This document shows positions 1 to 6,972 of a DNA stretch of 19,063 nt, piece after piece; position 1 is the first letter of the stretch, and every line of letters starts with the position of its first letter. The DNA is taken from positions 1-19,063 of the forward strand of contig JAPLMK010000082.1 in assembly GCA_026387085.1 (NCBI GenBank), written 5' to 3'. Below the pieces are notes generated by a model that saw nothing but the letters and a program-made list of their open reading frames with translations, searched no databases and had not been told where the DNA came from. Source of the DNA: Candidatus Omnitrophota bacterium. GTDB taxonomy: Bacteria > Ratteibacteria > UBA8468 > MWAK01. Made by a program: the position numbers and the translations under genes.

Positions 1-4
1 CAGT

Positions 5-10
5 CTCCTT
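5..10 (-). promoter_or_regulatory. Ribosome binding site for a minus-strand gene off the left edge
   Basis: The minus strand reads AAGGAG at 10 to 5, followed only by ACTG before the edge. With normal spacing the start codon would lie within a few bases outside the window. Together with the promoter and Fur-like box it shows that a divergent gene begins immediately to the left. Confidence 0.6.
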
Positions 11-19
11 CTTGAAATT

Positions 20-38
20 GACAATCATTATCATTATA
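20..38 (-). promoter_or_regulatory. Fur-box-like operator overlapping the minus-strand -10
   Basis: Read on the minus strand, TATAATGATAATGATTGTC matches the classical 19-base Fur consensus (GATAATGATAATCATTATC) at 16 of 19 positions. A second register six bases further along also matches, at 15 of 19, as is common for arrays of NATAAT hexamers. The site covers the -10 box and the likely start of transcription, the expected place for iron-dependent repression. The match is seen directly; Fur control is inferred. Confidence 0.6.
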
Positions 39-62
39 CCGCAGAAGGAAGGTTTCTGTCAA
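33..62 (-). promoter_or_regulatory. Strong sigma70-type promoter pointing out of the left edge
   Basis: On the minus strand, TTGACA (62 to 57) is followed after 18 bases by TATAAT (38 to 33). Both hexamers match consensus exactly. The predicted start of transcription is near position 26, leaving a leader of about 26 bases before the window ends. The promoter is divergent from radC and must serve a gene just beyond the left edge. Sequence match only; no transcript evidence. Confidence 0.7.
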
Positions 63-80
63 ACCAGGCCGCGAATTTGT

Positions 81-110
81 TTGACGTTTATTACATTTAA
101 CTGTTAATAT
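81..110 (+). promoter_or_regulatory. Probable radC promoter
   Basis: TTGACG (81-86) and TAATAT (105-110) are separated by 18 bases. Transcription would begin near 117, only about four bases before the ATG at 121, so the radC message would be leaderless or nearly so. That agrees with the lack of any Shine-Dalgarno sequence before 121. The -10 box is imperfect, so this is a moderate call. Confidence 0.4.
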
Positions 111-120
111 ATCTTCGCGG

Positions 121-801
121 ATGGCAGAGAATCGAAAGTTGATGATCAGGAATTTAGCCCGGGTGGAACGGCCGCGGGAGAAGTTAATTCACTACGGCCC
201 GGCGCGCCTTTCCAACAAAGAACTGCTGGCTATTATCTTGAGGACCGGAGGCCAGAACGAAAACGCGCTTGATTTGGCCGGCCGGGTAATCCGGAATTGT
301 AAATCCGAAAACCTGGCTGATATATCTTACGCTGAAATCAGGAAAATTTCCGGCATCGGTCCGGCCAAGGCGTGCGAGATTCTTGCCTGTTTTGAGCTGG
401 GCCGTCGCTTTCTTAAGGGAAAAATCTCCAGCCTGTTTCTGAAACCGGAAGATGTCTGGAAGGAATTGAAAGACATCAGGGAATTAAAAAAAGAGCATTT
501 TATTGTCTTTTATCTGGACAGCCGTAACCAGGAGATAGAGCGGGAGATTATTTCCGTGGGTTCGCTTAACGCCAGCCTGGTTCATCCGCGGGAGGTTTTT
601 GAGCCGGCGGTGCGGATTCATGCCGCCCAGGTTATCCTGGCGCATAACCACCCCTCCGGAAACCCGGAGCCGTCCCGCGACGACCTGGAGATTAACCGGA
701 GGTTGGTGGAAGCCGGAAAGATTTTGGGTATAGAAGTGATAGACCATATAATCGTGACCGTAACCGGCTACCTCAGTTTTAAAGAAAAAAACCTGATTTA
801 G
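121..801 (+). CDS. radC: RadC family JAB/MPN-domain protein
   Basis: The 226-residue product has the standard RadC length and layout. An N-terminal helical part carries a helix-hairpin-helix motif around residues 76-90 (ISGIGPAKACEI). The C-terminal MPN/JAB domain has the metal-binding HNHPSG signature (H175, H177) and downstream D188. RadC was long called a DNA repair protein, but its biochemical role is unsettled; the JAMM-like residues suggest a metal-dependent hydrolase or nuclease fold. The start at 121 has no Shine-Dalgarno sequence; ATG 142 (residue 8) is the alternative. The predicted promoter places the RNA start near 117, favouring 121 with a leaderless message. A gap of 49 bases with no visible terminator separates it from the efflux adaptor, so read-through into the efflux genes is possible. 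Confidence 0.93.
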   Translation: MAENRKLMIRNLARVERPREKLIHYGPARLSNKELLAIILRTGGQNENALDLAGRVIRNCKSENLADISYAEIRKISGIGPAKACEILACFELGRRFLKGKISSLFLKPEDVWKELKDIRELKKEHFIVFYLDSRNQEIEREIISVGSLNASLVHPREVFEPAVRIHAAQVILAHNHPSGNPEPSRDDLEINRRLVEAGKILGIEVIDHIIVTVTGYLSFKEKNLI

Positions 802-850
802 CATGAATAACCCGCGGTGAAAATAACATAGCGATATCAAGGAGTAAAAT

Positions 851-2008
851 ATGGATTTGATTATTCCCGAAAAGAAAAAGGAAATAATGATTTACCGGAA
901 ATTGCCAAAATTATTTTTGTTCTTTTTTGTGTTTGCTGCCCTCGCTGTTCTTTCCGGCTGTTCCGGCAAGAAAACAAAAACAGCGCCGCCGGCCGAAAAA
1001 GTGCCGGTGACTGCGGTGACAGCAACGGCGAAGGACGTGCCCATTAAATTAACGGCTATCGGTAATGTCCAGGCCTATTCCGTTGTTTCGGTTACTTCGC
1101 GGGCCACCGGGCAATTACTTGACGTATATTTCAGCGAAGGACAGAGCGTTGCCAAAGGCCAGAAACTTTTCCTGATTGACCCGGAACCGAAAAAGATAAT
1201 TGTCAGCCGCATGGAAGCGGAGCTGGCCCGGAATAACGCGCAACTTCTCAACGCCCGGGTGGAAGAGCGCCGTTACGCGGAACTGGTGAAAAAAGGTTTT
1301 GTTGCCCAGGCCGATTACGATAATATCCACACCCAGTTGGCGATGCTGGAGGCGATGGTTCGGGGCGCAACCCAGGATGTGGAAAACGCCCGGCTTCAGT
1401 TGAGTTACTGTACGATTTACGCCCCGATATCCGGCCGGACCGGGAACCTGTTGGTGCACCAGGGTAATTTAATCAGGGAAAACGACGGCGCAAACCCCCT
1501 GGTGGTTATTAACCAGATTCAACCGGTTCTGGTTGCTTTTTCCATTCCGGAGCAGCGCCTGGCTGAAGTCAGGGAATTCAGGAAAGACCGCGCGTTGAAA
1601 GTGGAGGCGGTTTTATCCGGAAACCAGCCGCGTTCGCTCTTCGGCTCGCTTACTTTTATCAATAACGCGGTCAGCGCCAATACGGGTACGATTGAGCTAA
1701 AAGCCGTTTTTAATAATGGGGAAAGTTTGCTTTGGCCGGGTCAATTTGTGAGCGTGGTTTTAAGTTTAACCACCCGGAAGAATGCGGTGGTTGTTCCTAC
1801 TACGGCGGTTCAGATGGCCAGCGACGGCCAGTTTATTTTTGTGGTGAAACCTGATTCTTCGGTGGAAAAGCGGCTGGTTGAAGCCACGGCCGTTTCGGAG
1901 GTCGAGACGGTAGTGGAAAAAGGAATCAGCCCGGGAGAAACGGTGGTGACCGACGGGCAGCTGCGCCTGGTTCCCGGAGCAAAGGTAGAGATTAAAAATA
2001 TAAAATAG
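851..2008 (+). CDS. RND efflux periplasmic adaptor (membrane fusion) lipoprotein
   Basis: This 385-residue AcrA/MexA-type adaptor would link the inner-membrane pump at 2101 to the outer-membrane channel at 5337. A hydrophobic signal is followed by lipobox LSGC, with acylated C37, so it should be anchored to the inner membrane by lipid. Two lipoyl half-motifs (around residues 78-112 and 180-210) flank a short alpha-helical hairpin, followed by a beta-barrel segment with the typical INQIQPVLVAFSIPE pattern (about 220-236). The C-terminal membrane-proximal region ends in a VTDGQLRLVPGAKVEI motif usual for this family. AAGGAG lies seven bases before ATG 851 and supports that start. ATG 887 also has an AAGGA-like site and would give a more typical 24-residue signal, so the true start may be 887. 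Confidence 0.92.
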   Translation: MDLIIPEKKKEIMIYRKLPKLFLFFFVFAALAVLSGCSGKKTKTAPPAEKVPVTAVTATAKDVPIKLTAIGNVQAYSVVSVTSRATGQLLDVYFSEGQSVAKGQKLFLIDPEPKKIIVSRMEAELARNNAQLLNARVEERRYAELVKKGFVAQADYDNIHTQLAMLEAMVRGATQDVENARLQLSYCTIYAPISGRTGNLLVHQGNLIRENDGANPLVVINQIQPVLVAFSIPEQRLAEVREFRKDRALKVEAVLSGNQPRSLFGSLTFINNAVSANTGTIELKAVFNNGESLLWPGQFVSVVLSLTTRKNAVVVPTTAVQMASDGQFIFVVKPDSSVEKRLVEATAVSEVETVVEKGISPGETVVTDGQLRLVPGAKVEIKNIK

Positions 2009-2011
2009 GGA

Positions 2012-2088
2012 TGTCATTCCCGCGGATAGTAAGCGGGAATCCACACCTTACAGGATTGGATCCCCGCTTAAAACATGCGGGGATGACA
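2012..2088 (+). repeat. Palindromic intergenic repeat, two facing hairpins (copy R1)
   Basis: The element begins TGTCATTCCCGC and ends GCGGGGATGACA, so the whole is an inverted repeat. Inside are two hairpins. In the left one, ATTCCCGC (2016-2023) pairs with GCGGGAAT (2033-2040). In the right one, ATCCCCGC (2060-2067) pairs with GCGGGGAT (2077-2084). The T-A pair of the left stem is replaced by a C-G pair in the right stem, so pairing is kept. It fills nearly all of the gap between adaptor and pump genes. An open frame runs through it into the pump gene, but that is incidental. Related copies occur at 11596, 15057 and 17238. Confidence 0.85.
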
Positions 2089-2100
2089 GGCAAAAAAATT

Positions 2101-5100
2101 ATGAGCATATCTGAAATATTTATCCGCCGTCCGGTAGCAACGGTTTTAATCAGCATTGCTATTTTGCTGGCCGGTGTTGTCGGCTTGAAGCTCCTTCCGC
2201 AGAGCAACATGCCCAACATTGACCTCCCCACCATCCAGGTTACTGCTGCGCTGCCGGGGGCCAGTCCGGAAACGATGGCTTCTTCGGTTGCTACTCCGCT
2301 GGAAAAAGAATTTTCCACCATCTCCGGATTGGACTCCATGAATTCCACCAGTTCTACCGGGATGACCCAGATAACCCTGCAGTTTGACCTCAGCCGGAAA
2401 ATTGACGCGGCGGCCCAGGATGTCCAGGCCGCCATATCTATTGCCGGATATCAATTGCCCAGGGATATGCCTGCTCCGCCTTCATACCAGAAGATTAATC
2501 CGGCAATTCAGCCGGTCTTGTTTTTGGCCGTCACCTCGGAAACGTTGCCTCTTTCCACGGTGAATTATTATGCTTCCAAATATATTTCTCAACGCCTTTC
2601 CATGGTGAGCGGCGTGGCGCAGGTTCAGGTCTACGGGTCCCAGAAATATGCGGTCCGGATTCAAATTGACCCGGAGGCGTTAGCTACGCGCTCCGTCGGG
2701 ATAGAAGAAGTGGTAGCCGCCATTAAAACCGGAAACGTAAATCTGCCCACCGGAGTTTTGAGCGGCAGCACCAAGGCCTTTACCGTGGAATCGAACGGAC
2801 AATTGGAAGATGCCGCCGCTTACCGTAATTTGATTATTACTTATCGCAACGGGTCTCCCTTGCGCCTGGGTGATGTTGCGCGGGTGATTGACAGCGTGGA
2901 GCAGACCAGGGCGGCTGCCTGGCTGAATAATGATAAGCGCGCCTTGGTACTGGCTATTCAGCGGCAGCCCGGAACAAACACTGTGGCCGTGGTGGACCGG
3001 GTAAAGAAATTGTTGCCGGAACTCCAGGAACAGCTGCCGGCCTCAATAAAATTGCAGGTTTTCTTTGATATGTCTAAATCCATCCGGGAATCGGTGAGTG
3101 AAGTTAAATTCACCCTTTTGCTTACCATGTTCCTGGTAATACTGGTGATATTTTTATTTTTGCGTAATGTGCCGGCGACAATTATTCCGGGCGCGGCGCT
3201 GGTGATGTCGATTGTCGGTACTTTTGCCGTAATGTATTTTTCCGGTTTCAGCCTGAACATTCTTTCCTTGATGGCCTTGGCTCTTTGCACCGGTTTTGTG
3301 GTTGACGACGCCATCGTTATGCTGGAAAATATTGTCCGGCACGTGGAGCAGAAAGAAGAGCCCTACCAGGCCGCCCTGAACGGGTCAAGGGAGATCGGAT
3401 TTACAATTATTTCCATGACGATTTCGCTGGTGGTGGTTTTCGTCCCGGTTCTTTTTATGGGCGGTGTGTTAGGGCGTATTTTTAAGGAGTTTGCGGTCAC
3501 CATCAGCGCGGCAATTCTTATCTCGGGATTTATTTCCCTGTTTCTTACGCCGATGCTGTGCAGCCGTTTTCTGAGAACGCATACTTCCGGAGAGAAGCAT
3601 AACCGGTTTTACGATTATCTGGAAAATAGTTTGGCGAAATTGCGGTTCTGGTATGAAAAAAGTCTGCGGAAGGTTATGGAGTACCGCTTGATTACCATCC
3701 TGGTTGGTTTTGCGGTTCTCTTTGCCACCTTCTTTCTTTTCGCGAAGATACCCAAGGGTTTTATTCCGAGTGAAGATGCCAGTTTTCTCATGGTCCAGAC
3801 TGAAGCTAATCAGGGAATATCTTTTGATTCCATGGCTCTTCATCAAAAGGCGGTGGCTGAGGTTATCGGACGTGATTCCAACGTTGATTTGCTGATGCAC
3901 GTGGTCGGTTTTATGGGCACCGGCAATACCGGTTTCATGTTCGTGCGTTTAAAGCCAAGGGCCGAGCGCGTTCTGGATGCGGACGGAGTGGTAGAATCGC
4001 TGAGAGGGGAAGTTTCCGGGATTCCGGGTATTAATGTTTTTATGCAGAATCCGCCGGCAATCCCGATGGGCGCTCATTCTATGAAAAGCCCGTATCAATT
4101 TACCCTGCAAAGCCCGAATACCGCCGAACTTTATCGTTACACCGAAACACTGGAAAGCAAGATGAAGGAGATGCAGGAGATTCAGGATGTTTCCAGCGAC
4201 CTCCGGATGAGGAACCCGCAGGTCAAGGTGGAGATAGACCGGGATAAGGCCTCGGCGTTAGGTATTACTTCCTACCAGATTGAAGATTTACTTTTCAGCG
4301 CCTATGGTTCCCGCAATGTTTCCACCATCTTTATGCCGGAAGATCAGTATAGCGTAATACTGGAATTACAGGACCAGTATCAGCGGGACCCATCGTCGTT
4401 GTCCAAGCTTTACCTGCGCTCTAATGCCGGCGCCTTGATTCCGTTGAGCGCGGTGGTAAAGATGGGGCAGAGCGTAGGGCCGGTATCGATCAATCACCAG
4501 GGCCAGCTTCCGTCGGCAAATATCTCGTTTGGTTTGAAGCCCGGAATCTCAATCGGGGAGGCGAGTATTGCGGTCAAGAAGTTAGCAGTCGAAACCCTGC
4601 CGACCAGTATTAATGGAAGCTTTCAGGGAACAGCCCAGGTTTTTCAGTCCTCCGCCCGGGGTTTTCTCTGGCTTTTTCTGGGAGCAATTTTAATCATTTA
4701 TATCGTTTTGGGGATTCTTTACGAAGATTTTATCCATCCGATTACAATTTTAAGCGGGCTTCCTTCCGCGGCGTTTGGCGCATTGCTGGCTCTTTTAATC
4801 TTCCGGGTGGAACTGAATATTTATGCGGTTGTAGGGATTTTGATGCTGATTGGAATTGTGAAGAAGAATGCGATTATGATGATCGATTTTGCGGTCCAGG
4901 GGATGAGAAACGAGGGGAAAAGCGGAAAAGAGGCGATTTTTGACGGTTGTCTGGTCAGGTTCCGGCCCATTATCATGACTTCAATGGCCGCTTTCATCGG
5001 CTCCCTGCCGATAGCGATTGGGATTGGCGCCCACGCGGCCGGCCGGCGCCCCCTGGGACTGGCGGTAGCCGGCGGTCTTTTATTTTCGCAAATATTAACC

Positions 5101-5184
5101 CTTTATTTGACCCCGGTCTTTTTTACTTATATGGAGGATTTCAAGAAGTGGCTGAGGCGGTTTTCCAAGCACAAAAATGCTTGA
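2101..5184 (+). CDS. RND efflux pump, HAE1 (AcrB-like) family inner-membrane transporter
   Basis: The 1027-residue product has the usual length and twelve-helix, two-large-loop layout of hydrophobe/amphiphile efflux RND pumps, which use the proton gradient to expel compounds through an adaptor and a TolC-type channel. The N-terminus ISEIFIRRPVATVLI is the family's classical start. Proton-relay residues are present: adjacent D402 and D403 in GFVVDDAIVMLENI (helix 4), and K922 in the VKKNAIMMIDFA segment (helix 10), equivalent to AcrB K940. An in-frame start at 2011 would add 30 residues encoded by the palindromic repeat, so ATG 2101 is preferred. Its ribosome site is poor: only AGG about ten bases upstream. 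Adaptor and channel genes flank it. Substrate cannot be read from the sequence. Confidence 0.94.
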   Translation: MSISEIFIRRPVATVLISIAILLAGVVGLKLLPQSNMPNIDLPTIQVTAALPGASPETMASSVATPLEKEFSTISGLDSMNSTSSTGMTQITLQFDLSRKIDAAAQDVQAAISIAGYQLPRDMPAPPSYQKINPAIQPVLFLAVTSETLPLSTVNYYASKYISQRLSMVSGVAQVQVYGSQKYAVRIQIDPEALATRSVGIEEVVAAIKTGNVNLPTGVLSGSTKAFTVESNGQLEDAAAYRNLIITYRNGSPLRLGDVARVIDSVEQTRAAAWLNNDKRALVLAIQRQPGTNTVAVVDRVKKLLPELQEQLPASIKLQVFFDMSKSIRESVSEVKFTLLLTMFLVILVIFLFLRNVPATIIPGAALVMSIVGTFAVMYFSGFSLNILSLMALALCTGFVVDDAIVMLENIVRHVEQKEEPYQAALNGSREIGFTIISMTISLVVVFVPVLFMGGVLGRIFKEFAVTISAAILISGFISLFLTPMLCSRFLRTHTSGEKHNRFYDYLENSLAKLRFWYEKSLRKVMEYRLITILVGFAVLFATFFLFAKIPKGFIPSEDASFLMVQTEANQGISFDSMALHQKAVAEVIGRDSNVDLLMHVVGFMGTGNTGFMFVRLKPRAERVLDADGVVESLRGEVSGIPGINVFMQNPPAIPMGAHSMKSPYQFTLQSPNTAELYRYTETLESKMKEMQEIQDVSSDLRMRNPQVKVEIDRDKASALGITSYQIEDLLFSAYGSRNVSTIFMPEDQYSVILELQDQYQRDPSSLSKLYLRSNAGALIPLSAVVKMGQSVGPVSINHQGQLPSANISFGLKPGISIGEASIAVKKLAVETLPTSINGSFQGTAQVFQSSARGFLWLFLGAILIIYIVLGILYEDFIHPITILSGLPSAAFGALLALLIFRVELNIYAVVGILMLIGIVKKNAIMMIDFAVQGMRNEGKSGKEAIFDGCLVRFRPIIMTSMAAFIGSLPIAIGIGAHAAGRRPLGLAVAGGLLFSQILTLYLTPVFFTYMEDFKKWLRRFSKHKNA

Positions 5185-5187
5185 TAT

Positions 5188-5297
5188 ACCACGGAAGCAC
5201 GGAATTAAGGAGACACGGAACAACTAAAGCATTTAGAGTTAAAAATAATTTCAAGTTGCATTTTTTCGTGTTTCAGTGGTTACCGTGTTTCCGTGGT
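5188..5297. repeat. 110-bp palindromic repeat, CCACGGAA type
   Basis: The left end ACCACGGAAGCACGGAA (5188-5204) is matched by the inverted right end TACCGTGTTTCCGTGGT (5281-5297). Similarity continues inward for about 35 bases, through GGAGACACGGAA on the left and TTCGTGTTTCAGTGGT on the right. Each arm is thus a roughly 16-base unit repeated twice. The transcript could fold into one long imperfect hairpin with an AT-rich centre. It starts four bases after the pump stop codon and sits between pump and channel genes. It is unrelated in sequence to the GTCATTCCC family elsewhere in the window. Similar CCACGGAA-type intergenic repeats are, from general knowledge, common in some uncultured bacterial genomes. 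Confidence 0.75.
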
Positions 5298-5325
5298 CAG
5301 GTTTGACGTCGTTCTTAATTATTGC

Positions 5326-5331
5326 AGGAGG
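5326..5331 (+). promoter_or_regulatory. Ribosome binding site that sets the GTG start at 5337
   Basis: AGGAGG lies five bases before GTG 5337. The longer frame starting with TTG 5322 would contain this site inside its coding sequence, so 5337 is the likely start. A clean signal peptide then begins at residue 1. Confidence 0.8.
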
Positions 5332-5336
5332 CTACT

Positions 5337-6629
5337 GTGAGGCTAAAATCTATTCTATTAGTTGCTTGCATTCTTCTTGCCGGTTCTTTTTCGGTCCAGG
5401 CGGAAGAGTTGATTGCGCAGAATTCAACCCTTACTCTTGAGCAATGCATCCGGGTCGGATTGCAAAACAACCCGGACATCGCGGCGTATACCGGCAATAT
5501 TAAAATTTATCAGTCCCGGGTTGGCCAGGCCCGGTCTGCTTATTATCCGACGCTTAACCTGGCGCTCCGGTATTCCCACGACAAGATGACTCCGCCTCCG
5601 AGCATGCCGGAGATGCTGAGTTATTCTGCCGGTCTTCATCTAAATCAAAACATTTATGATTTCGGTCAGACCAGTAGCCGGTTAAGGATTCAGAATCTAA
5701 ATCTTGGCGCTGTCATCTCGGACCTGGACGCGGTTTCAAACCAGGTTGTTTTGAATATCAAACAAGCTTACTATGCGGTCTTGAAGGCGGAAAGGAATAA
5801 GACGGTAGCTCAGGAATCGGTCCGGATGTTTGAAGAGCACCTGGACCGGGCAAAGGCGTTTTTCGCCGTGGGAACCAAACCGCGTTTTGACGTTACCCGG
5901 GCCGAGGTGGATTTAAGCAGCGCAAAATTGGAGTTGATCAAGGCGGAAAACGCCTTGAAGGTTGCCCGGGTGATGTTGAACAATTCCATGGGTGTTCCTT
6001 CTGCCCCGGATTATTTAATAGCGGACAACCTTTCATTCCGGAAGTATCAGGTGACTCCGGAAGAGGCGCTGGTCCGGGCGTACGCAAACCGGCCGGACCT
6101 GAAAGGGATTATTGTCCGGAAGGAGGCGGCGCTGGAATCGGTCAGGTTGGCGCGCAAGCAGTATTTACCTGTTATTTTTGGAACCGCAAGTTACTCGCAG
6201 GGCAATGACGAGTTTCCGCTTAAGGAAGGGTGGGGCGTCAGCGTTACTTTCGGGGTGCCGATTTTTAACGGTTTCGAAACTAAATACCGGGTGGCCGAGG
6301 CCAGGGCGGCCCAGGCGGTTTTGCAGGCAAACGAGGAATCGCTTCGGCAGTCAATAATACTTGAAGTTCAGCAGGCGTGCCTGAGTTTAAAAGAAGTAGA
6401 AGAGAGTGTTTCTATGTCAGAACTCCTTGTGAAGCAAGCGCAGGAAAGTTCTGAGATTGCCCAGGGCCGGTACGACGCCGGCGTGGGAAGCCCGATTGAA
6501 GTTACCGACGCGCAGGTTACTTACGTGAACGCCCGGAAAAATTACATCGAGACGCTTTACCGGTACCAGATTGCCCGGGAATCACTTCAAAAAGCCATGG
6601 GGCTGAGGAGCGAAAATGCATACCAATAA
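5337..6629 (+). CDS. TolC-family outer-membrane efflux channel (RND system)
   Basis: This protein of 430 residues has an N-terminal signal peptide (MRLKSILLVACILLAG, predicted cleavage after VQA at about residue 22). The internally duplicated outer-membrane efflux (OEP) fold follows. The first repeat opens with TLEQCIRVGLQNNPDI, and the second half begins near PEEALVRAYANRPDLKG. C-terminal helices contain RYDAGVGSPIEVTDAQVTYVNARKNYIETLYRYQIARE, split by the usual GV(G)SPIEV turn, and end in LQKAMG. It should trimerise as a periplasm-spanning outlet for the pump at 2101. It is separated from that gene by the 110-bp palindrome, which may affect RNA stability. Its last 14 bases overlap the next gene, suggesting translational coupling. 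Confidence 0.92.
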   Translation: MRLKSILLVACILLAGSFSVQAEELIAQNSTLTLEQCIRVGLQNNPDIAAYTGNIKIYQSRVGQARSAYYPTLNLALRYSHDKMTPPPSMPEMLSYSAGLHLNQNIYDFGQTSSRLRIQNLNLGAVISDLDAVSNQVVLNIKQAYYAVLKAERNKTVAQESVRMFEEHLDRAKAFFAVGTKPRFDVTRAEVDLSSAKLELIKAENALKVARVMLNNSMGVPSAPDYLIADNLSFRKYQVTPEEALVRAYANRPDLKGIIVRKEAALESVRLARKQYLPVIFGTASYSQGNDEFPLKEGWGVSVTFGVPIFNGFETKYRVAEARAAQAVLQANEESLRQSIILEVQQACLSLKEVEESVSMSELLVKQAQESSEIAQGRYDAGVGSPIEVTDAQVTYVNARKNYIETLYRYQIARESLQKAMGLRSENAYQ

Positions 6630-6960
6630 GGCAGGAGAGGGCGAGTGTTTTTTTCATACGGGAAGACCGGCGGTGACCCGCTGTAAACAGTGCGGTAAAC
6701 CGCTCTGTTCCGATTGCCGCCTGGTAACCGAAGACGGCCTTTTCTGTGGTGATAAGTGCGCGCAGACGGCCGGTGTTTTTGTAAGGAGGTCGCATGATTT
6801 AGAAGAAAAAAGGGCGCGGCGGCGCCGGGGGATTCCGGCCGGCTTAATCAGGTTCATCATATTTTTGATTATTATCGCGGTTGTTTACAAGTTAGGCAGG
6901 CAACTTATTGACCGGGGATTTTTGGAAAAATTACTGCAAATGATCAAAAAGCCCGCTTAA
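6616..6960 (+). CDS. Small B-box zinc-finger membrane protein
   Basis: The 114-residue product begins with a compact zinc-binding module. C11, H14, C23, C26, C31, C34, C44 and C48 are spaced like a bacterial B-box finger (CFFH, CKQC, CSDC, then FCGDKC). A basic stretch EKRARRRR (about 64-71) precedes one hydrophobic helix (about residues 77-93, RFIIFLIIIAVVYKL) and a short amphipathic tail. It is therefore probably anchored in the inner membrane with the finger in the cytosol. GAGGAG lies five bases before ATG 6616, inside the end of the channel gene. The next gene starts 12 bases after its stop. Bacterial B-box proteins with membrane helices are known, but their function is not; a role as a protein-protein adaptor for the neighbouring ATPase is only a guess. 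Confidence 0.75.
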   Translation: MHTNKAGEGECFFHTGRPAVTRCKQCGKPLCSDCRLVTEDGLFCGDKCAQTAGVFVRRSHDLEEKRARRRRGIPAGLIRFIIFLIIIAVVYKLGRQLIDRGFLEKLLQMIKKPA

Positions 6961-6972
6961 CCGGAGGATTTT

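Noticed and set aside
2011..2100. N-terminal extension of the RND pump from an upstream in-frame start
   Set aside because: The extra 30 residues are encoded by the palindromic repeat and precede the classical RND N-terminus at ATG 2101.
5188..5297. Simple Rho-independent terminator after the pump gene
   Set aside because: The stem is long and imperfect with an AT-rich centre and no T-run directly after the right arm; a repeat element fits better, although some termination is possible.
5322..5336. TTG 5322 as start of the TolC-type channel
   Set aside because: It would place the AGGAGG ribosome site inside the gene; GTG 5337 has the right spacing and a clean signal peptide.
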